From the NCBI GenBank assembly GCA_026686845.1, contig JAIVEN010000021.1, positions 10,558,001 to 10,622,000 on the forward strand: 64,000 bases of DNA. The letters are read 5' to 3'. Shown piece after piece: positions 1 through 12,290 of this stretch (positions are counted from its first letter, which is position 1; each line of letters starts with the position of its first letter). Source of the DNA: Adenanthera pavonina. Lineage: Eukaryota; Streptophyta; Magnoliopsida; Fabales; Fabaceae. The notes below the pieces were generated by a model. That model had not been told where the DNA came from, made no database searches, and saw only the letters and a program-made list of their open reading frames with translations. A program made the translations under genes and the position numbers.

Positions 1-1480
1 AGGTCTCTATTTATATCGAGATATGAGAAGACGTGGCATTCTTCCTGACCCATTGTCCTCTTCATTTGCCGTCAAATCTTGCATTAAGGTTCTTCATCTT
101 CTTGGTGGGGTTCAGGTTCATGGATGTATCTTGAAAGACGGGAAACTATCGGATAGCCTTTTGCTCACGACGCTCATGGACTTGTACTCGCATTGTGAGG
201 AATTGGATGACGCATGGAAACTGTTTGATGAGATGCCTCAGAGAGATACTGTTGCTTGGAACGTCATGATTTCTTGCTGCATTCGAAATAATAGGACACG
301 GGATGCTTTGAGGTTGTTCGATGTTATGCATAGTGAAAGCCATAGATGCGAACCTGATGATGTTACGTGTTTACTCCTGCTTCAAGCTTGCGCCCATTTG
401 AATGCTTTGGAATTCGGGGAACGAATTCACAATTACATTACAGAACACGGCTATGGTGGGTCTCGTCGTTTGTCTAATTCTCTCATATCCATGTATTCTC
501 GATGTGGTTGTTTGGACAAGGCTTATCAGGTATTTATGGCGACAGACAATAAAAATGTGATTTCATGGAGTGCACTGATCTCTGGTTTGGCAATGAATGG
601 ATATGGGAAACAAGCTATGGAAGCATTTGAAGAGATGCTGAGAATGGGGATTCAACCGGATGATCAGACATTCACTGGAGTTCTTTCTGCTTGCAGCCAT
701 TCTGGGTTAATCGATGAGGGAATGTCATTTCTCGAGCGTATGAACAAAGAATTCGGAATAACTCCTAACATTCATCATTATGGATGCATCGTTGATCTCT
801 TGGGGCGTGCTGGTTTACTTGACCAAGCCTATCAGCTTATCATGTCAATGGAGGTAAAACCAGATTCAAAAATATGGAGGACCTTGCTTGGGGCTTGTAG
901 AATTCATAGACATGTTGGTCTTGGTGAAAGGGTAATTGAGCATTTGATTGAACTGAAGGCTCAAGAAGCCGGGGATTATGTTTTGCTGCTAAATATCTAT
1001 TCTTCAGCTGGTCACTGGGAGAAGGTAGCCGAAGTGAGAAAACTAATGAAAGAGAAAGCAATCCAAACCACACCTGGTTGCAGCACAATCGAACTGAAAG
1101 GAGAGGTACACGAGTTTGTCATGGATGATGTTTCGCATCTGAGAAAGGTTGAGATCTATGAGATGCTGGGTGAAATCAATCAGCAGTTGAAGATTGCAGG
1201 GTATGCTGCTGATCTATCAGCTGAGTTACATAAGTTGGATGATGGAGAAAAGGAATATGTGCTCTCTTGCCACAGTGAGAAGTTGGCTATCGCATTTGGG
1301 GTTCTTGTAACTCCACCGGGCACAAAACTCAGAGTGGCAAACAATCAACGTATGTGTGTTGATTGTCACAAGTTTCTGAAATATTTTTCCGGAGTCTACA
1401 GCCGTGATGTGATTGTCAGAGATCGTAGTAGGTTCCATCATTTCCGAGGAGGCCAGTGCTCTTGTAGTGATTATTGGTAG
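1..1480 (+). CDS. Pentatricopeptide repeat protein, DYW class (5' partial)
   Basis: The protein is probably an organellar RNA-editing factor. The frame is open to the window edge: codons before the ATG at 23 read like PPR sequence, so the true start lies outside and that ATG is internal. Counting from it, about 485 residues are visible. They contain PLS-type repeats (for example W-N-x-M-I and W-S-A-L-I-S-G-L-A-M-N-G blocks), E-type repeats, and a complete DYW deaminase domain at the C terminus. The cytidine-deaminase motif HSE is at about residues 417-419, the CxxCH zinc motif at about 445-449, and the protein ends C-S-C-S-D-Y-W followed by TAG. No intron is visible, as is usual for the family. 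DYW proteins bind specific organellar transcripts and convert C to U; the target here cannot be predicted. The closest Arabidopsis match I recall is At3g47530. Confidence 0.95.
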   Translation, partial: GLYLYRDMRRRGILPDPLSSSFAVKSCIKVLHLLGGVQVHGCILKDGKLSDSLLLTTLMDLYSHCEELDDAWKLFDEMPQRDTVAWNVMISCCIRNNRTRDALRLFDVMHSESHRCEPDDVTCLLLLQACAHLNALEFGERIHNYITEHGYGGSRRLSNSLISMYSRCGCLDKAYQVFMATDNKNVISWSALISGLAMNGYGKQAMEAFEEMLRMGIQPDDQTFTGVLSACSHSGLIDEGMSFLERMNKEFGITPNIHHYGCIVDLLGRAGLLDQAYQLIMSMEVKPDSKIWRTLLGACRIHRHVGLGERVIEHLIELKAQEAGDYVLLLNIYSSAGHWEKVAEVRKLMKEKAIQTTPGCSTIELKGEVHEFVMDDVSHLRKVEIYEMLGEINQQLKIAGYAADLSAELHKLDDGEKEYVLSCHSEKLAIAFGVLVTPPGTKLRVANNQRMCVDCHKFLKYFSGVYSRDVIVRDRSRFHHFRGGQCSCSDYW

Positions 1481-2060
1481 GGGACATTTTAAGATGTGTT
1501 AAACCAATGGTCAGCAAATGGAAACTTGGAAGCAGGCAAAGATTTATAGTTGATGTCTTCCTTCTTTTTGGACCTGCCAAGTGCCAACCGAAAAAAATTG
1601 ATCCTTTGATGAATATTGAATGATGGCTTGCTTGAAATGCAGCCATGATGCTGTGACCAGCTTATCTGTTTGGTGATGCTCCACGAATGCATTCCACTAC
1701 ACAATTACTAACTGCACTGAGTGAATTGCGAGAAGCTCAGAAATATGTCAATGCTTACCATCTGAATGGTAAGACTTGGTGACAGCATTTTTGAGAAACT
1801 CAGAAAAGTTGTGTAAAAGCTGCACCATGTTCTCTGGGTGACTGGCGGTTTGTAAGGAGTACCAGTCTATCATAAAAAAGAGAAGCATGGCAATGGGGAA
1901 AAGCATTGTTGTCATGATGCCAAATCTTCCTTTTCTTTGAGCAGAGCATGCGCATGCAAGTATGTATGTATCATTCAACTTACTCTTGTTAATTTCACCA
2001 GTTAACAAATGCATACAGTGATGTAGCTGGATATGCTAATTTTACCTTATTTCTTCAATG
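1481..2060. other. 3' flank of the PPR gene
   Basis: This stretch is moderately AT-rich, with AATAAA-like signals near 2068. Short ORFs on the minus strand lack family features, and I see no second gene. It is probably 3' UTR and spacer. Confidence 0.4.
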
Positions 2061-2089
2061 CAAATAATAAAGGATTAGGTTTGAGTGAA

Positions 2090-4080
2090 GTTATTTTTTA
2101 TCTTTGCCATGAATTTTTTTATTAAAATATAAGTGTGTAGTTTTTCAATAACAACGTAAGAAATATAGTTTAATTGAAAAAAATCATATGCTTGAACAAT
2201 AACATTGTTGATCCATGTCATAGAAAAAAAATGATACACTTACTTGTATAAATCATATATATATATATGTATGATTATTAAAAAATTATCTACTTATCAT
2301 GTTTTAATTAAAGAATTTGACGTAAAAAATATAAAGAATAATGCGAATAAGAGAAGAGAAATGGAAACTGTAAGAAAATCTGCATCTTAAAGTTGTGGGA
2401 ATATAATGGTGCTAGTGCTACCATGGATCCACATATTTCAGGTATGGATGATCCAAAACATGCTTATGCTCTGTTATATACATGAGACTAAAAAACTTTG
2501 ACAAATGAAAATGATGCAGATGGTTTTGGGTTGTGAGACCATTGCCTTCCTCAATGTTGGCCTTTAATTGTGGCATAACTTCTCCTAATTGTGTTGTGAA
2601 TTTCCACATGCGGCACTTCCAACTCCACAAATTCAATTCTTTAGAATATGAATATATTGTATGAGCCAACGATCAACACAACACACACACATATATTCCT
2701 TTTGATATACGAAATTTTAGGTGAGTAAAGTCCTAAGAACTTACCAAAACTAAGATAGGCATTATGACTCAAATAACATTTATAGAGATTAGTAGATATT
2801 TATCTTTAATTGAACTTGAACACTTTAATTATATCTATTTTCTTTTGTTGTCACTCTCCCTGTTACATTGCAGACAAACTTTGAATTGTTTTGTTGGGAG
2901 ATTTTTTTTCTTTTTTGATAGACTTTGTTGGAGATTTTTAAGTAAAAAGATATATATAAAAAATTATTATGTAAGTAATATAACTAATTTAATCAATTTT
3001 TCTCACATAACTTATGATAAACTTGTGAAATAAAATTATAAACATCATTATTAAATTTTCTTGCTTATTTTGAAGGATGGAGATCTTCTGGAATTGAAGA
3101 TCTCCGACTCCGAAATTGCAGAGTTGAAGTTTAATCACTACACATGGGTACTTATTTTTTTAAGAAAGGAAAAAGTAAACAAATGTATAACTTCTAGGAT
3201 CCTTCCACTTTCTTTGAATCGTTTTAAGGGAGAATTATATTTAAGGATTTAAATTTTTTAAGAAAAAATTAAGCTGAAATATTCAATTTTTTTTAAAACT
3301 AAAATTATATTACAAGACTTATTAAAATTTTTTTAATGAAATTGCTAATAAATTTTAGAAAAAATCTTATTTCATGAACTTCTGAATTAATTTTTTTAAA
3401 TTTAATAGCAATTCTTTAAAATTTCCCGTAGAATCATAGAATATATTTTGATCTTTGCTAATAATTATAATTTTTAAGATGTTTTAACTTAATTGTTTTT
3501 AGATATGGATCCTTGGATGTAAATGTAATTTTCCCTTGATTTAATGTTGTGGGAACATTAATTTTTTTTTAATATACTGTGGGACGTTAAATTTTTATTA
3601 TTGATTGGAGGAAGACCTTAACGTGGCTTAGCTAAGCTAACTATTGAACATCGAGGTTGTATAATAATTTAATTGAAGAAGTGAGAGTTAGGTGGCTTAC
3701 AATAACAATTCCCCCAAATGATATTCAACGTTTTTGTTGAGAATCTATCAATTTACCCTTCGCCCAATTAACCCCCATAAAATGGAAAGTGGTTCCACCC
3801 TAACCGTTTTCAAATTTCAACACCAACAAATTCTGAACTTCATCAATATAGCTTATATTAGAGGAAATCAACATTGATTATGATTTCTTTCCTATTGAAA
3901 TTGAGGTGGTCTCAAGGGTTTTATGCTCAAGCAATCTTGGTTTTGGCCCGAAATGAGTTCTTCGTTGGTCAAAGCTAAAGCCATTCACTTGACAATTCAA
4001 ATTCTGAATTGAATTGTCTTTTTGACACTTGATTATGTGCATTCTGGTACGTTAAGACATACGATATCAGGACTTCTGGA
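2090..4080. other. AT-rich intergenic spacer
   Basis: The spacer is very AT-rich with homopolymer runs and a short (TA)n near 2257. Nothing resembles a gene, RNA or clear transposon terminus. The short ORFs at 2764-3033 and 3061-3252 have biased, low-complexity translations and no recognisable domain. Confidence 0.5.
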
Positions 4081-4085
4081 ACTTT

Positions 4086-4106
4086 AAAGAGAGAGAGAGA
4101 GAGAGA
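4086..4106. repeat. (GA)n microsatellite upstream of the GDSL gene
   Basis: An uninterrupted GA run lies about 210 bp before the GDSL start codon. GA tracts are common in plant core promoters. A TATA-like TTTATATG follows near 4220. Confidence 0.7.
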
Positions 4107-4314
4107 ATCTTAGGAGTAGTTGCAAGTTGGTTTGACTGGGTATAATAAGTTGGGTCATCAAACAATCTGCTTCACATTGCGTCAATTGGTGCCAACCTCT
4201 GAATAGTTGAATCCTACCCTTTATATGACTCGAAAACTCATTAGTATTCCACATTGAGCCCATCAATAATACACTTTGAGAAGAGCCTGGAGACAGAACT
4301 AGACAAACATCAAC

Positions 4315-6158
4315 ATGAAGCTCAATGTGGGGCTAGCTTTTGTACTAATAGCCGTTTTAGGGAATGGGCTAGAGGGATGTCACTGCAAGATTGTGCAGTT
4401 CATATTTGGGGACTCCCTCTCCGATGTAGGAAACAACAGATACCTCTCCAGAAGCCTTGCTCAGGCAAGCCTCCCTTGGTATGGCATTGATTTTGGCAAT
4501 GGTTTGCCCAATGGCAGATTCTCCAATGGCCGCACTGTTGCTGATATAATAGGTAACAAGTTTCACTTCTAAGCAGCCAAGTTGGGATTAAGCATTTATA
4601 ACTATGTCAAAAACTTTACTACCAAGCGCTAAGCATCACTGTTCTAACTAATGCAAAGTTGATGGATACGACTAACTTCTAGTCTGTCACTATATATCCT
4701 TGGGGTTCCAATTGTGCATGGTGTTTGATAAACTGCTGCACCTTAACTAACGGTTATAACTTCTAATCTGTTAGTAAATCGTGAGTGTTTTAACCTAGTG
4801 TCATACGTGCTTACTTGTTTTGCCTTCAACTTAAGCTCATTCTTTTGCCAAGAGTGAGAAAAGTTACCCCTATTGTTACGTTTCTTCTGTGTATCAATGA
4901 ATTACAAACTCTTATAGCTACTTCAAGTTTTAGTTTGGTCACAAGGTTGTTTCAGAATTCAGATAACCCTATGGGTATTAATTCTGCATGTCCAGGTGAC
5001 AATATGGGACTTCCTAGGCCACCAGCAGTTTTGGACCCTTCTTTAACTGAAGATGTTATATTGGAGAATGGAGTGAATTATGCTTCTGGAGGTGGTGGCA
5101 TCTTGAATGAAACTGGCAGCTATTTTGTAAGCTGAAAAGATAAACTTTTCATACTGTTGTGAGTCAATACCATTTAGCAATATCATTAAAGAACACGAGA
5201 CTAACACATATTGGACAAAATGATGGCACTTGCAGATTCAGAGATTTTCTCTCTACAAACAAATTGAGCTGTTTCAGGGGACACAGGAACTAATCAGAAA
5301 CAAAATTGGAAAAAAGGCAGCAGATGAGTTTTTCCGGGGAGCTCACTATGTGGTTGCTTTAGGGAGCAATGACTTCATCAACAACTACTTAATGCCTGTT
5401 TATAATGATTCATGGACATACAATGATAAGACATTTGTGGACTACTTGATGGGAACATTACAAGACCAACTCCAGGTTAATTGATTTTACTATTAACAGC
5501 AAAAATCTCTAGTTTCTTTAATGGTTTTAGTAATCAAGTCTATTGTTTCTGTTTAGCTTCTGCATAGTTTAGGAGCTAGACAACTTATGGTGTTTGGGTT
5601 GGGACCAATGGGCTGCATTCCCCTTCAAAGAGTGCTTAGTACTTCTGGGAATTGCCAAGAAAAAACAAACAAGCTGGCTATAAGCTTCAATAAAGCTACA
5701 AGCAAGTTGGTAGATGACATGGCGACACAACTTCCTAATTCAAGCTATAAATTTGGAGATGCCTATGATGTTGTTGATGATGTTATTAGCAATCCAAGCA
5801 AATATGGTTAGTAACCAACATGTCAACATGTTCAGACACATTTCTTAGCTAGATTTAGCCCCGATATTGTTATACTAAGTATTATAGTAATTACAATTAC
5901 ATTTGGATTGTAGGATTTGAGAATTCAGATTCGCCCTGCTGCTCCTTTGGGAGAATAAGACCTGCTCTGACATGTCTACCGGCATCAATCCTGTGCAAAG
6001 ACAGAAGCAAGTATGTGTTCTGGGATGAGTACCACCCCACAGACAGTGCAAATGAGCTCATTGCAAACGAGCTCATCAAGAAATTCGGATTTTTGCACGG
6101 TGATCAAACAAATGGTCCTTCACCTGCACCTGCTTTCGCTCCTTCTCCTCAAGATTAA
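4315..6158 (+). CDS. GDSL esterase/lipase, secreted
   Basis: The gene has five exons: 4315-4552, 4996-5126, 5236-5475, 5557-5806 and 5914-6158. All junctions are GT-AG and phases are consistent, giving 367 residues. The protein is an SGNH-fold serine ester hydrolase, probably extracellular. The first 22-24 residues form a hydrophobic signal peptide. Block I holds the nucleophile in F-G-D-S-L-S-D (Ser34). Block II is the N-Y-A-S-G-G-G-G stretch, block III is G-S-N-D (166-169), and block V is D-E-Y-H (Asp324, His327), so the catalytic machinery is complete. The C terminus is short and proline/alanine-rich. Length and exon structure match plant GDSL lipases; the closest recalled homologue is At1g74460. 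The substrate is unknown (cutin, wax or acylated carbohydrates are typical). The ATG is the first in-frame Met of exon 1 and starts the signal peptide. Confidence 0.95.
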
Positions 6159-8880
6159 CAAAATTTGCTCTTACTTGTAATGGAAGCAAGTTTCTGTGTT
6201 CCTTGACCTGTTATTTACACATAATTTTGTTGTTATGGCTGTTTGGTTATAAAAAAGTAAACTTAGTTATAGAGTATATGGTAGAAGAAACAAGCTTGCA
6301 AATTCAAATAATGCTCACTGCAATAGGAACATTGCAGTAGGACAGTAATTGTGTGTACTGGGTAGATTTGTGTTCTTTAACCTTGATGATTGTGTCTGTT
6401 TTTGTTCCCCTCCCTCTAGTATATTTTATGCTTGTTCTTAAACTGTGTGTACTGGGTAGAACCACAAAACATTTTCACACACACAGACACACACACACAA
6501 ACTATTTATTCTTAAACTGGATAAGAATAGCTTTAGGAAGAGAACTTGTACAATTAGACAGGAAAGAAAGCTGAAGTTTTAGAAATTATGGCTTCCATAG
6601 ATTTGTTAAGGATGGAGAAAAGTGCAGTGAAGGAGTCCAGCTAACAAAGCATAATAAGCCAACTTTTACTGTCTTAGTGTTCTAAATTACACTTTGTTAC
6701 CTATGGCATCAGTAAAAACAAAAGGTATGATAAAGCTGAAGAAAGATGCAATAGTACTGGGACAAGAGTTTCATTTTCTAAGGCTAGGCAATCCCTTTAC
6801 CTTTATATTTGATAAGTTTTTTAATTCTACCAAACCTGTCAATTTCGCCAACTTTTATGGCAACTGATCTTTCTGTTTGGCACTATATATACGGGGCACT
6901 CTAGTGTTTAAATATGATCTGTATAGGATATTGAACTACAAAGGTTGTGAATATCCTTTGTTAGAATCTGATCAGCCATAATATATAACAAGTGTTATAG
7001 CCTTACAGGTGTATAACTACATTGATAAATCGATAAAGAAAATTAATGGAGAGAAGTTTCTAGGTAATAACTATAGAAGGAGGCCACCAATTTCATATGC
7101 CACAATGAGTAATATATATATATATATATATATTAATGGCCTGAAAAGCAGAAACTTTTGGAAGAAGAGAGTATAGGGGTCAGGCAAGCATAAACAAATA
7201 TGTCTTTTCCACAACTTGATAGATCACTTTCTCCACTCAAGCAAATCAAATATTTTATTATACATTTATGTGTATCTTCAGAGGGTTCTCATTGGGTAAG
7301 CAATATGCATGATTACATTAAACAATTTGGATTAGCTTGTAAATCACTTGGTTCTGCAACACTTACCAACCTGTGGGTTGACAAATGGTATTTCGGCTCT
7401 ATATTTCCATATCCTTTTGGCCAAAAGAAGGGGTAACAACAAAAAGCTCTTTGTCGGCTTATTGCCAAATTCACCCGACACACATATATATAAACATCAA
7501 TTATTACAAATCTTAGTTTATTTTTACGACTTTTTTAATGTAACACTAACATGTTTGGCACAATCAAAATCGATAACTTTCTTTGCAACTGTTAAATATT
7601 ATCCATGCTTTTGAAATTTAGTTCTCTTTAGTAGATCTGCTCCTTTCTTAACATTAAAATTTTGATATATATATTTTTTATATTTTATATTTTATTAAAT
7701 ATGCAGGTGGAAAAAACACCAGTAACGGAGAAAAAAAAAAACAATACAGAATCTATTTTAACACCTCAGTAGTTTTGTCTAACATTAGTTTGTCCTTTTG
7801 TTTACTGTAATTTATTCAATTATCATACAGTTACTTCCCTCCAAAGTGAAAAATATAATCATATGAATGTTAGACTATAAATAATTTTACTGTTAAATAT
7901 TTGTCTCTTACAGTATCCTAAGGTTTTTGTTGGAAGCAAATAGAAACTTCCGACGTCACAATGTTGCTTTAATACACTAACATATCATGTATGTGTTTAA
8001 AACACAAGAAAAACATAAATTTAGTGACGTAATTTTTTGTTAAGAAAAAAGAATTAAATAAAAACATTATAAGGTGTTTACATGATGATGAAACAAATTA
8101 TTTTTTGATCGTGTGTATGGAAAATGTTTTATTAGGGGAGAAAAAACTCATTTTGGTGATTTATATACTCAAATGAATTAATTTTTGACTGTCAATTGAA
8201 AAATATTCTTAATACTTTAAAAAAACTATTTCAATTATATATAAAGAAAAATAAATTGTTATATATGTGTGCGTGTGCACATAAGAAACATAATTAGCAC
8301 TATTTATAACTGTAGATTATTATTCCTGAGATCCCATCAAATAAAAATACTTTTAACATTATCATTTTTTTTATTGTGTACATCGGACAAGTTATTTTAG
8401 TTTAATTTATTTAATTAAATTTAAATAGCAAAAGAAGAAATAAGTTTCTTCTTGGTGTGTCAAATTACACACATTTGATTAAGGCCTTTACTTTGCGGTC
8501 ATCATTTGAGCCAAATTGTAAGGCTATTAGCCAAATTACACCGCCTCTCTGAAACATATTGATACTGAGAAATGTGATAAACGCCAAAATAATAGTTTCA
8601 GATGAGCAGAGAAAAGCACAGATCCTAAGCATAATTAAAGCAGAAGTTGAACAAACATAAAGTGGACCAAGTCCCCAGATAAATTATAAATACTGGTGAA
8701 TAGTCTGAATTCAGCTCTTAATTAGTTACTTGTTTCTCTCACTACACATAATCGCTTGCGTTCATGACACCAGATAATTGAGCATCGACATTCATGGCTA
8801 CATATTGAAGAACAGAACGTTGCTGATAAGTGCACTTGACATTATATACTATGTATGGTATCACGTAGAGCACGCCTAGT
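6159..8880. other. Intergenic spacer between GDSL and peptide genes
   Basis: The first ~100 bp are probably GDSL 3' UTR. The rest is AT-rich with a (CA)n tract near 6476-6500 and a (TA)n tract at about 7111-7132. Short ORFs (for example 7200-7436 and 7348-7614) show no domain. No gene or RNA was recognised. Confidence 0.5.
7111..7132. repeat. (TA)n microsatellite
   Basis: Simple TA dinucleotide run in the spacer. Similar TA runs occur near 13313-13331, 19438-19460, 25766-25786, 33823-33847, 33891-33911 and 40826-40850. Confidence 0.85.
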
Positions 8881-8926
8881 ACCAAAAGGAAATAACATTA
8901 ATCCACAAGGCATTTCGCACACATCA

Positions 8927-9380
8927 TCATGGTGCTCTTGGAGTGTGACGATTATTAGGTCCTGAGGGTGGGTAGTCATGGAGTTCCAAGTCCATCCTCT
9001 CAGTAATGGTGCTTGCCTCATCCCCCTCTATGTTTATCTCTGTTGTAATCTGCAACAACACAGGTTCCTGGTTAGCATGAAAGAATCTAGTACGTAATTT
9101 TGCACTACATGCCTTGTCTTGTGGCCTCAAGTTTGTACCTTGTGGGTATTCTCCAAAACAACGTGATCTTGGGCGCCTTGCATAAGGTTCTCAGTTCCTG
9201 CATTTACAAACATAGAATCAGTAAAAAGAACAAGATGATGAAGAAGAAGAAGAAGCAGGAATAAGAGAATATAGGAAAGGAAATGTATATGTTTTTACTT
9301 GTGACTGGGATTGCTTGCAAAGATAGAAGATGAGAAAGCCCTAGCAGAATCACAAAGAGACGAAGGAAAGTGCCTGCCAT
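8927..9380 (-). CDS. Small secreted peptide precursor with PSY/RaxX-like tail
   Basis: Three exons on the minus strand, 9380-9299, 9197-9139 and 9049-8927, join with GT-AG borders and consistent phase into an 87-residue protein. Residues 1-23 form a strong signal peptide (leucine-rich core, S-L-Q-A cleavage-type end). The middle is acidic and polar. The last 16 residues are D-Y-P-P-S-G-P-N-N-R-H-T-P-R-A-P, preceded by acidic residues suitable for tyrosine sulfation. Aligned by eye with plant PSY1 and bacterial RaxX, the tail shares D-Y, Asn8, a basic residue at 10, His11 and Pro13, and it shares D-Y-P-P and Gly6 with RaxX. This suggests a sulfated peptide hormone precursor; that is inference. 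A TTG-initiated extension to 9407 was rejected: the ATG at 9380 starts the signal peptide, and a TATA box lies ~80 bp upstream. It could instead be an uncharacterised secreted peptide family with a coincidental tail. Confidence 0.82.
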
Positions 9381-9456
9381 TGCTGCAATAGACTGCTTAG
9401 AAAACAAGCTCAGTTAGTATGTGTATGTTGCTTCCCACATGGTGAGTGATTCTCAG

Positions 9457-9466
9457 TTTATATAAT
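9457..9466 (-). promoter_or_regulatory. TATA box of the peptide gene
   Basis: The minus strand reads ATTATATAAA about 77-86 bp upstream of the ATG at 9380. That spacing leaves a short 5' UTR of roughly 45-50 nt. Confidence 0.6.
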
Positions 9467-9469
9467 GCA

Positions 9470-11395
9470 GGGTGCGTTAGATTTTGGTGGATGTTTTGTG
9501 AGTATGGCATGTGGGTGATTGGAAAAGCAATCATATTGGTAAAGGTCAAAAAGACGATAGCAACCCATCATTCCGTGGGGGAACAACGCGTTTTCAGTCT
9601 TTGGTACAAAAAAATTAAAGTCATATTAAAATGTCGTATCTTGTAGGTTACTCAACTAGTAGAAGGTTATGCTAACTTAGTCAGTGATCTCAAGTTAGAT
9701 TTCTAGGTGAACAGTTATGTTAAATTTGGAAAATTAAGTTTTGTCATCTTTGCGATCCTACCTTATTCAATCTATATTAATCCAATGTACCTACCGGATA
9801 TCGGGTGGTTTGTTAAAAAGAAAAAAAAAAAAGTCATCATCATCATCAGATAAATTGTTGTGGCTTATGAATGAGAAAACACAAAACCAGTATTTAAGTC
9901 AAAGATATATGTATATATGGTAACAAAAGATGGGGTACACTGTGGAAGTGGAAAGATGACACAAGAATGCTTGCTGGGGCAAAACCTAAGCCGGCACACC
10001 AATTGAAGTCAATGTGTAGTGGGATTTACCATGAAAGCTTCAGCATATTCCCTATTTGAATGAATGGCATCCAAACAGTCAACCAAGAAACTCACTACTA
10101 AAAGGCATTGGCACTCACACAGTTGTGCTTCAATCCCATTGTGGATTTTCAACTGAAACATAAAAGCAAACAGATGATAGGCACCAAATGTGGTTGTGAT
10201 TTCTCCATTATAGGTATATTTCTGGGTAATTGTATGGTAATGTCAAAGCAAATAGTGTTGGTTCTTCTGCCCCTACCTAGTGCATGCAGATATTGCAGAT
10301 GGTGGGAGTCATATTCAGCTATCAAACACACAACCTTTAGCTAACCTCAATAGTCATGCATACTATTCCAAGTGGGAACGTCACTGTTTTCCACTAAGTT
10401 AGACTATGATATATACAAGACAATATTCCTCTATCCTAGTGAAAATATTTTTTTTTCTCCTTTTTATAGTGGCATTTTAACCAAATGATGTGGATTACGA
10501 TGACTAGCTAAAAGTAGATAGAAACTTTGATTTTGTAAAAAATTATTATAATATTCCTAAAATACCTTTAATAAAAGGCATTAACATCTATCCCACATCA
10601 ATGTTAAAAAAATTAAAACTATTGAAGGCATTTGTGAAAATTACTCTTTAATTCTTCACTATCCATGAGAGATAGTTATAGTCTATGAAAAAAATGGGGA
10701 GAGAGAGAGAGAAAGAAAGAGAATGCGGTTGACTTTGGGAATCTAAAGGGTTTTCACATGGTGGGTCATTTGATTAATGAAAATGGATTTGGAAGATGAA
10801 TATAATTAATCAGACAGTAAAGTAGAAATGTTGTACGAAGGCATTACAGAAAAGGTGGTTAACCCAAATACCACGGAGACAAAATTAATATATTACAGAG
10901 AGAACAGAGACGTACGTGGAAGTGTGAATTGGATTAGAAAAATTAAAAAGCACATGCAACATAGAAAAGCCTAAATACTAGCGAACGCCACTTTTCATAT
11001 TGCTTTCTGCTTCTGATACTTTTCGTGTTCATTAACCTTTGGAAAGTGGTAAAACAATACTACTACTATCAGCTTCTGGGAAATTCCTGATGGACCGGAA
11101 ATGGCTCATATCCACACTAACTTTTGAAAATTAATTATAAAAATAAAGTGGGAAGAAACGTAAAGCAAAGCTACAGAATACAGATTGAACTAATGCCCAT
11201 TTAATTTGTTTGCTTATTCTTTGAATCTGCCATGTTATGTCCAATCTCATTCATTTTCCTACAACTTTCAACGCAGCACCTTGAATTGAAATTGCCAGCC
11301 CATGATTGTGACACCCAACTTTTAACTAACGCATTAATTAAATATGTTGCTGTATTTTTATCAAGATGATTTTAAAATACGATTAGTGAGATATG
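9470..11395. other. Intergenic spacer
   Basis: AT-rich DNA with a GA-rich tract near 10698-10722 and short ORFs lacking domains. No gene was recognised. Confidence 0.5.
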
Positions 11396-11407
11396 ATAGT
11401 TTTAAAT

Positions 11408-11697
11408 AATACTCCATCCGGTCCTATATATATGATATTTTATTCTGATCTTAAATATAAGATCCTTTACAATATATGAGGTAATATTTATTATACATTT
11501 CCAAAAAAATGTTCCTATTTAATGTATCTAAAGAGAAAGAGAAAGAGATTAAATAAGAGTAGTTTTAGAAAAATGTTGGGATTTTTAGATAAATCGATAT
11601 AGTTAATTAGTTTTAATTCTAATTCTTAATTCATGTTATTCAATTAAAATGATCTTATATTGAGGATAAGAGAGAGTAGATCATAATACTATGCTTA
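11408..11697. mobile_element. MITE-like element, copy A (Stowaway-style end)
   Basis: The left end reads ACTCCATCCGGTCCTATATA, of the CTCCRTCCG type typical of Stowaway-like MITEs. The body includes a GAAAGAGAAAGAGATTAAAT-type stretch and ends near AGGATAAGAGAGAGTAG. A decayed copy lies in reverse orientation at about 24650-24880, which supports a dispersed family. The terminal inverted repeat is weak. Confidence 0.55.
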
Positions 11698-11896
11698 TTA
11701 GTATTGTCAATTTTTTTTTAATAAATAACATTATATTGATTCGAAAACCATCGGACTATATGGAGCACAGCCCACGGCCCAAAGAAACAAAAACGGCCAT
11801 GATACACCCGAGGAAGCAACGATAGAAACAAAACCCACCAACACTATCTTGTCAAAATTAGATCGACTAATTTGGTTATGTGAATTGGCGAATTAA

Positions 11897-12290
11897 GGGC
11901 CCGTTTGGTTCTGCATTTTGTAAAAGTAAGTTAAGATAAATGAAGTTTGTAAAAATGAAGTTTAGATAAAATAAGTTTGTTAGAAGTAGTTATGTTTGGA
12001 TATTCTTTTTGTAAAAGTAAGTTTTGACAAAAAATCTGTTTAGATGATAGGGGTTAAAAGTACTTTTAGATGTATAATATAGAATAAATTTGTTTCACCT
12101 TTTCCAAAATCCACGTTTTGTTAACGGAAAAGTAACTTTTCTCCTCCTTTTCCAAAACCACAGTTTAACCCACTTTTCATTTTTCAAAAAGTCAGTTTGT
12201 GTTTCACATGTGTTTGGCCAAACACATCTTTTACAAAACCATGGTTGAAAAGCATGGTTACATTTTGTAAACATGAAACCAAACAGGCCC
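11897..12290. mobile_element. Tourist/PIF-Harbinger-type MITE
   Basis: A 394-bp element. The left end GGGCCCGTTTGGTT and the right end, read in reverse complement GGGCCTGTTTGGTTTC, form a near-perfect terminal inverted repeat. A TAA trinucleotide flanks both sides, matching the 3-bp target duplications of PIF/Harbinger elements. Subterminal stretches (TTTTGTAAAA type) also recur inverted. It has no coding capacity. Confidence 0.75.

Noticed and set aside
9381..9407. Longer start for the secreted peptide
   Set aside because: The codon at 9407-9405 is TTG. The ATG at 9380 begins a standard signal peptide and fits the TATA position.
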